DNA of 35,454 bases from Bacteroidales bacterium (GTDB taxonomy: Bacteria; Bacteroidota; Bacteroidia; Bacteroidales; UBA932), in NCBI GenBank assembly GCA_028707695.1, contig JAQWAL010000016.1, positions 1 through 35,454 on the forward strand, in the 5' to 3' direction. A program made the position numbers and the translations under genes. The notes beneath the pieces are model-generated. The model was not told the DNA's origin. It did no database searches and worked only from the letters and a program-made list of their open reading frames with translations. This document shows, one piece after another, positions 31,711 to 35,454 of this stretch (the stretch's first letter is position 1; each line of letters opens with the position of its first letter).

Positions 31711-33126
31711 TCAATTGGATTTGAGTTGCCCTTCGATATCTACAACAAATTTACGGAAAGATCTGTCGGTATCCAAAAGATCACAGACAGTGTTATATGC
31801 ATGCAGTACTGTTGCGTGGTCACGTCCACCGGTCTTTGATCCAATTGAGGCAAGGGAGTTGTTTGTGTGGTTGCGGCTAAGGTACATGGCAATCTGCCTG
31901 GCTTGTACCAGCTCCCTTTTCCTGGACGGGCTGAGGAATTTGTCTGAATCTATCTTGAAGTAGTCACATACAACTTTATGTATCCTTTCTATGGTGATTT
32001 CCGGTTTGTTGAGGGTGACCAGTTTTTCTATGAGGCTCTCTGCAAGGTCAAGGTCAATTTTCCTGTTTGTCAGGGTTGAGTGGGCCAGCAAGGAGATAAG
32101 TGTTCCTTCTAGCTCCCTTACATTTGTGCTTACCCTGTTTGCCACGTAGTTTATAACCTCTTCGGGGAGTGTAATCCCGTCTTTGTAGCTTTTTGCCTTT
32201 AGGATCTCTACCCTGGTATTGTAATCGGGAGGCAGTAACTCTGCAAGCAGACCCCATTTGAAACGGGATAGAAGCCTTTGTTCCAGGTCCTGCAAATCTA
32301 CCGGAGCTTTGTCGGAAGTCAGTATCAACTGTTTACCTACAGAGTGCAGGTGACTGAATATATGGAAAAATGCATTTTGTGTTCCTGCTTTGCCTGAGAA
32401 TTCATGGACATCGTCTATGATGAGCACATCTATCATTTGGTAGAAGTGCAGGAAGTCAGTCAGTTTGTTTTTAACTGTAGTGGCATCCATATATTGTGTC
32501 ATGAACCTGTTTGCACTCACATACAGGACTATTTTTTCCTGGAACTGTTTTTTTATTGCAATTCCTATTGCTTGGGCAAGGTGTGTCTTTCCCATTCCAG
32601 AACCGCCGTACAGGAACAGTGGGTTGAAGGTTCCTTTCCCGGGGTTTTGTGCAATGTTCAGGCCTGCAGAGCGGGCCAGGCGGTTGCACTCTCCTTCGAT
32701 GAAATTGTCAAAGGAGTACTGTGAATTTAGCTGAGGGTCAATTTCCAGCTGCTGGAGACCGGGGATTACAAAAGGATTGGTGATGTTAAGAGCCTGGTTG
32801 GGGTATGGTACCGATTTGTTTTTGATTTCCCCGGCAGGTTGCTGTGGAAATGTTACTAAGTCTTCTCCCGATACAACCTTTACGTTGTATTCCAGCTTTG
32901 CCTCTTTTCCAAGGACTCTTTTCAGGGATTTGCCTATAAGGTCTATGTAATGCTCCTCCAGGTACTCTCTGAAAAAATTAGATGGAACTTCTATTGTTAG
33001 TACAGATCCGTTAAGCTTAACTGCCTGTATTGGCTCAAACCATGTCCTGAAGCTTTGTGGCCGGATAATATCGCGAATTATACGCAGACAATTATTCCAC
33101 ACCAGGGTATGTTTGGCATCAGTCAT
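31711..33126 (-). CDS. dnaA: Chromosomal replication initiator protein DnaA
   Basis: A 471-residue AAA+ initiator that binds DnaA boxes and melts oriC. It has an N-terminal domain I (about 1-85) opening with VWNNCLRIIRDIIRPQSFRTWF, then a variable linker. Domain III has Walker A GGSGMGKT (174-181) and Walker B VLIIDDV (234-240). The DNA-binding domain IV holds the DnaA signature GGRDHATVLHAY from residue 433. ATG 33126 is taken as start; an in-frame ATG ten codons upstream is less likely. The 180-base region before it is very AT-rich and has a 12-base palindrome but no clear DnaA boxes. Confidence 0.97.
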   Translation of the reverse strand: MTDAKHTLVWNNCLRIIRDIIRPQSFRTWFEPIQAVKLNGSVLTIEVPSNFFREYLEEHYIDLIGKSLKRVLGKEAKLEYNVKVVSGEDLVTFPQQPAGEIKNKSVPYPNQALNITNPFVIPGLQQLEIDPQLNSQYSFDNFIEGECNRLARSAGLNIAQNPGKGTFNPLFLYGGSGMGKTHLAQAIGIAIKKQFQEKIVLYVSANRFMTQYMDATTVKNKLTDFLHFYQMIDVLIIDDVHEFSGKAGTQNAFFHIFSHLHSVGKQLILTSDKAPVDLQDLEQRLLSRFKWGLLAELLPPDYNTRVEILKAKSYKDGITLPEEVINYVANRVSTNVRELEGTLISLLAHSTLTNRKIDLDLAESLIEKLVTLNKPEITIERIHKVVCDYFKIDSDKFLSPSRKRELVQARQIAMYLSRNHTNNSLASIGSKTGGRDHATVLHAYNTVCDLLDTDRSFRKFVVDIEGQLKSN

Positions 33127-33215
33127 ATTTTGAGTGAAGGTTAAGTTTGAAAACAAATTTGGGGATAAATTCTTGTTAAAAAAAGAAAAAAACTATTGGA
33201 AAATAGAAAAAATAT

Positions 33216-33227
33216 ACAATCGATTGT
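33216..33227. repeat. 12-base palindrome with a further half-site upstream of dnaA
   Basis: ACAATCGATTGT (33216-33227) is a perfect palindrome, and a further CAATCG half copy follows at 33232-33237. It lies about 90 bases before the dnaA start, inside a very A+T-rich 180-base gap. It may be a regulator site; it does not match TTATCCACA-type DnaA boxes. Confidence 0.4.
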
Positions 33228-33306
33228 GTTTCAATCGTAAAAAAAGGAAATATTTTTTAAGATTTTTAAAATATTTAAAAACAGCAAAATATAATAAAAA
33301 TTTCAA

Positions 33307-34227
33307 TTAAAAAACACTAATTTTCAAATATTTTTTAGGGTTTTTATTAATATTGTCAACAAGCTTTTCTATTTCCCTTATAAGGGAATCTGCAGAGTTG
33401 TGCAAAGAGCCGGTATGCATCAATTTCCCTATGCTGCCATCCGGATTTTGCAGTTGGTCCAGCAGTCCTTTCAATGAATTCAAAGTGCCGGTGATGTCTG
33501 CTTTTTTTAGGGAATCGCTAATTTGTGCCATGTTTTCCAACCCCCTGTTTAAAGAAGTTGTCCCGGTGTCAAGTTTTGCAGTAATCTCTTTTACATTGTT
33601 TATGATTTGTGTAATCTCGGGGCCATTTTGGCTGAGAGTGCCTGTGACTTTTGCTGTGTTTGCCAATGTGGCGTTAAGGTTCTTGAGGGCTTGAGAAATG
33701 TTGTCCTTGGCTTGTTGGTCCATCATTGAGTTTACATTTGCCAGTGTAGAGTCAAGGGTTGAAAGCAGATTGGAAATGTCATCCTTGAGCGGGATGAATT
33801 CAGATGCCAGCATCTCTATCATCCCTCCTTGGGATGAGGTGGCCAAGGTATCTTTGTTGCCAAGGAATTGTCCGGAATCTCCCATATCTATCCTGATAGC
33901 TTTTGTACCCAAAAGGTCTGCACTATATGACTGGGCCTTTGAGTCCGCAGGTATTGCATACTGGTTTTTCAATTTCATTGTGACAGTGAAATTGTCATTG
34001 GTTGCGTTGTACTCAATGGTCTCTACGGTGCCTACCTTGAGACCTCTTATATATACCGGTCCTGTGGGGGTGAGTCCCTCTACGTTGTGGTATATGGCGT
34101 AGTAAGTGTTCCTGTTGCTAAAAAGGTCTTTTCCTTTGAGGTAGTTCACAACAATATAGAGTGAAACCAAGGTCAGTATTGAGAAGAGACCTATCTTTTG
34201 TTCTTTGCTTAACTTGAATGCTGCCAT
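33307..34227 (-). CDS. MCE-family protein, MlaD-like (lipid transport)
   Basis: A 306-residue protein of the MCE/MlaD family, which bind phospholipids in the periplasm and work with an ABC transporter (MlaEF-like) to move lipids between the membranes. One membrane segment lies at about 12-27. The MCE domain covers about 40-120 with the strand motif YHNVEGLTPTGPVYIRGLKVGTV. A long helical, Asn- and Leu-rich coiled-coil-like tail follows (about 130-300). The permease and ATPase partners are not in this window. The amidase gene lies immediately upstream on the same strand (21-base gap), so the pair is probably one transcript. Confidence 0.9.
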   Translation of the reverse strand: MAAFKLSKEQKIGLFSILTLVSLYIVVNYLKGKDLFSNRNTYYAIYHNVEGLTPTGPVYIRGLKVGTVETIEYNATNDNFTVTMKLKNQYAIPADSKAQSYSADLLGTKAIRIDMGDSGQFLGNKDTLATSSQGGMIEMLASEFIPLKDDISNLLSTLDSTLANVNSMMDQQAKDNISQALKNLNATLANTAKVTGTLSQNGPEITQIINNVKEITAKLDTGTTSLNRGLENMAQISDSLKKADITGTLNSLKGLLDQLQNPDGSIGKLMHTGSLHNSADSLIREIEKLVDNINKNPKKYLKISVF

Positions 34228-34248
34228 TGTTTGTAAATTGGTTTTGTT

Positions 34249-35328
34249 TTAAAGTGGAACAATTTTACCGTTGCTCACCTTTATTATGAAAGCTTGGGGG
34301 AATTTTTTCCGTATTCGTGTTTTTGCTCTCTCTGCCTCTTCCAATGTGGAATACTTGCCAACTGTGTATTTGTAAATTGTCCCTGATTGTATTTGGCCAA
34401 TGTTTGTTTCTCCTTTGAATTCCCTTGAGGTTGCCGGGATAATGTTTTTTCCTGAAAAGATTTGTACCCTGTAATGAGTGTCTTGGTAGGTTGGTTTCAC
34501 ATCACTGTTTGCAGAGGATGGTGTGACATAATCCAGGTTGTTGTATCCTTTGTCGTATTGACTGCGGAATTCTTCAAAGGCGGTGTATATGAGTTCTGCA
34601 AACCGGTCGTGGTTTTTGGTTGAACTTAAAACTTTGTAATCGTTGTTGTTGGAGATGAATCCTAACTCTATCAGGACAGATGGCATGCTCGTTTTCCACA
34701 ATACAAGGAACGGGGCTTGTTTTATTCCCCTGTTTACCTTTATTGGGCCTTTCCCAAAATGTTTCTGCACAAGTGATGCCATGAGCAGGCTCTGTTCCAG
34801 GTATGCATTTTGGAGCAGGGTGAATACTATGTAGGACTCAGGGTCGTTGGGGTTGAAACCCTCGTATTTGGTGTGGTAATCGTCACCTTCCAACAGGATC
34901 ACACTGTTTTCCAGCATTGATACCTCCAGGTTGGAGCTGGTTTTGTCAGTACCCATTACAAAAGTCTCGGAACCGGATGCAGCCCTGGACCTGGCTGCAT
35001 TCACATGTATGGATATAAAGAGGTCTGCTTTGCTTTTGTTGGCAATCTCTGACCTTTTGGAGAGTGCTACCGCCACATCTGTTTTCCTTGTGTACACAAT
35101 TTCTATGGACGGATGGTTTTTTTTGATGAGGTTTCCCAGCTTGAGTGCCACTGAAAGGGTTATATCTTTCTCCTTTACTCTTCCGTCGGGGCTGACTGTC
35201 CCCGGGTCCCTCCCTCCGTGGCCGGCATCTATGACAATCCTTTTTATGTTCACAGAGGAACTCTCCTGCGCAATTGCACAGGTTTGTACTATAAGGCAAA
35301 AAATAACCAAAAGAGCTCTGTGAGGCAT
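34249..35328 (-). CDS. N-acetylmuramoyl-L-alanine amidase with SPOR domain
   Basis: A 359-residue secreted amidase_3 enzyme that cuts the bond between muramic acid and the peptide stem of peptidoglycan. The signal peptide ends at about residue 20 (AIA-Q). Zinc and catalytic residues are H37 in DAGHGGRDPG, E53 in KEKDITL, H108 in ISIHVNA and E221 in LIELGFISN. The C-terminal SPOR domain (about 284-358, HYRVQIFSG and GKYSTLEEAERAK) binds peptidoglycan stripped of stems at division sites. It is followed 21 bases later by the MCE protein gene. Confidence 0.94.
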   Translation of the reverse strand: MPHRALLVIFCLIVQTCAIAQESSSVNIKRIVIDAGHGGRDPGTVSPDGRVKEKDITLSVALKLGNLIKKNHPSIEIVYTRKTDVAVALSKRSEIANKSKADLFISIHVNAARSRAASGSETFVMGTDKTSSNLEVSMLENSVILLEGDDYHTKYEGFNPNDPESYIVFTLLQNAYLEQSLLMASLVQKHFGKGPIKVNRGIKQAPFLVLWKTSMPSVLIELGFISNNNDYKVLSSTKNHDRFAELIYTAFEEFRSQYDKGYNNLDYVTPSSANSDVKPTYQDTHYRVQIFSGKNIIPATSREFKGETNIGQIQSGTIYKYTVGKYSTLEEAERAKTRIRKKFPQAFIIKVSNGKIVPL

Positions 35329-35362
35329 AATTGTTGCTAAATATAATTAACTTTGTGGGTCA

Positions 35363-35370
35363 CAAATGTA
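35363..35370 (-). promoter_or_regulatory. -7 element before the amidase gene
   Basis: On the minus strand TACATTTG is an exact TAnnTTTG box 34 bases before the ATG at 35328. No TTG element is evident at the expected distance upstream. Confidence 0.45.
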
Positions 35371-35404
35371 ACACATTTTTGTTAAACCTTATACCATTTT
35401 GGTT

Positions 35405-35454
35405 TTGAGAAAAAAGATCTTGCTCTCCCTTTTTGTGCTTGTTTGCTCTCTTGT
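35405..35454 (+). CDS. Possible start of a secreted protein gene, truncated by the window edge
   Basis: From TTG 35405 the frame reads M-R-K-K-I-L-L-S-L-F-V-L-V-C-S-L and stays open to the edge. That is a typical signal-peptide beginning: a positive N-terminus followed by a hydrophobic core. It is divergent from the amidase gene. In Bacteroidota a gene for an LptD/OstA-like outer-membrane protein often takes this position, but only 16 residues are visible and that identity is a guess. The TTG start is also not certain. Confidence 0.4.
   Translation, partial: MRKKILLSLFVLVCSL

Noticed and set aside
33127-33306. Annotating this gap as oriC
   Set aside because: AT-rich and next to dnaA, but I found no DnaA boxes, and location cannot be proven without whole-genome skew.
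1-35454. Mobile elements, prophage, CRISPR array, rRNA or riboswitch
   Set aside because: No transposase, integrase, phage structural gene, regularly spaced repeats, rRNA core sequence or known riboswitch core was recognised on either strand.

Overview
The window looks like a chromosomal stretch from an anaerobic, fermentative member of the Bacteroidota, probably Bacteroidales. Four things point there: DUF3822, a family I know only from Bacteroidota; the gene orders rsfS-ftsH-cdsA-psd and MCE protein-amidase; start regions with few Shine-Dalgarno sites; and repeated promoter elements of the Bacteroidota type (TTTG or TTG, about 18-20 bases, then TAnnTTTG). No oxygen-respiration genes are seen. 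The catabolic genes are an electron-bifurcating type [FeFe] hydrogenase, a CoA-transferase and a hybrid cluster protein.

Layout. 1-260 is the 3' end of a type I restriction methylase gene (hsdM), AT-rich and lying against the 3' end of a tRNA-Asp gene (364-437, minus). 510-2471 (minus) is a three-gene unit ending in rsmD. 2596-5188 (plus) holds an NrnA-type DHH phosphoesterase and two FKBP-type lipoproteins, closed by a strong terminator. A CoA-transferase (minus, 5269-6576) follows. 6659-9001 (plus) is a tight house-cleaning operon: SAM hydrolase family protein, MazG, TcdA.

The most unusual part is 8998-14622. It appears to be one operon with its own promoter: GNAT-like acetyltransferase, DRTGG protein, RsbW-like ATPase, a hydrogenase-like protein that keeps all four H-cluster cysteines but lacks the catalytic proton-shuttle cysteine, a second DRTGG protein, a PHP phosphoesterase, a second GHKL ATPase and a Sir2 deacylase. 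I read it as a hydrogen- or redox-sensing and signalling module. Right after it, from a separate promoter, comes the catalytic hydrogenase operon HndB-like, hydB, hydA, hydC (14820-19281), closed by a terminator shared with a convergent peroxiredoxin gene.

19375-22693 is a stress block: peroxiredoxin, a Crp/Fnr-type regulator (HcpR-like) and the divergent hcp gene, whose promoter has a Crp/Fnr-type palindrome centred about 40 bases before the inferred transcription start. From 22808 on the genes are mostly housekeeping: prfA-pyrF (plus), rsfS-ftsH-cdsA-psd (minus), birA (plus), pepD-rpe (minus), dnaA (minus), and an MCE (MlaD-like) protein with a cell-wall amidase (minus). The last 50 bases may be the signal-peptide start of a divergent gene. 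No rRNA, CRISPR array, insertion sequence or prophage was recognised, and no intergenic stretch exceeds 300 bases. All family assignments come from reading motifs; no database search was run.
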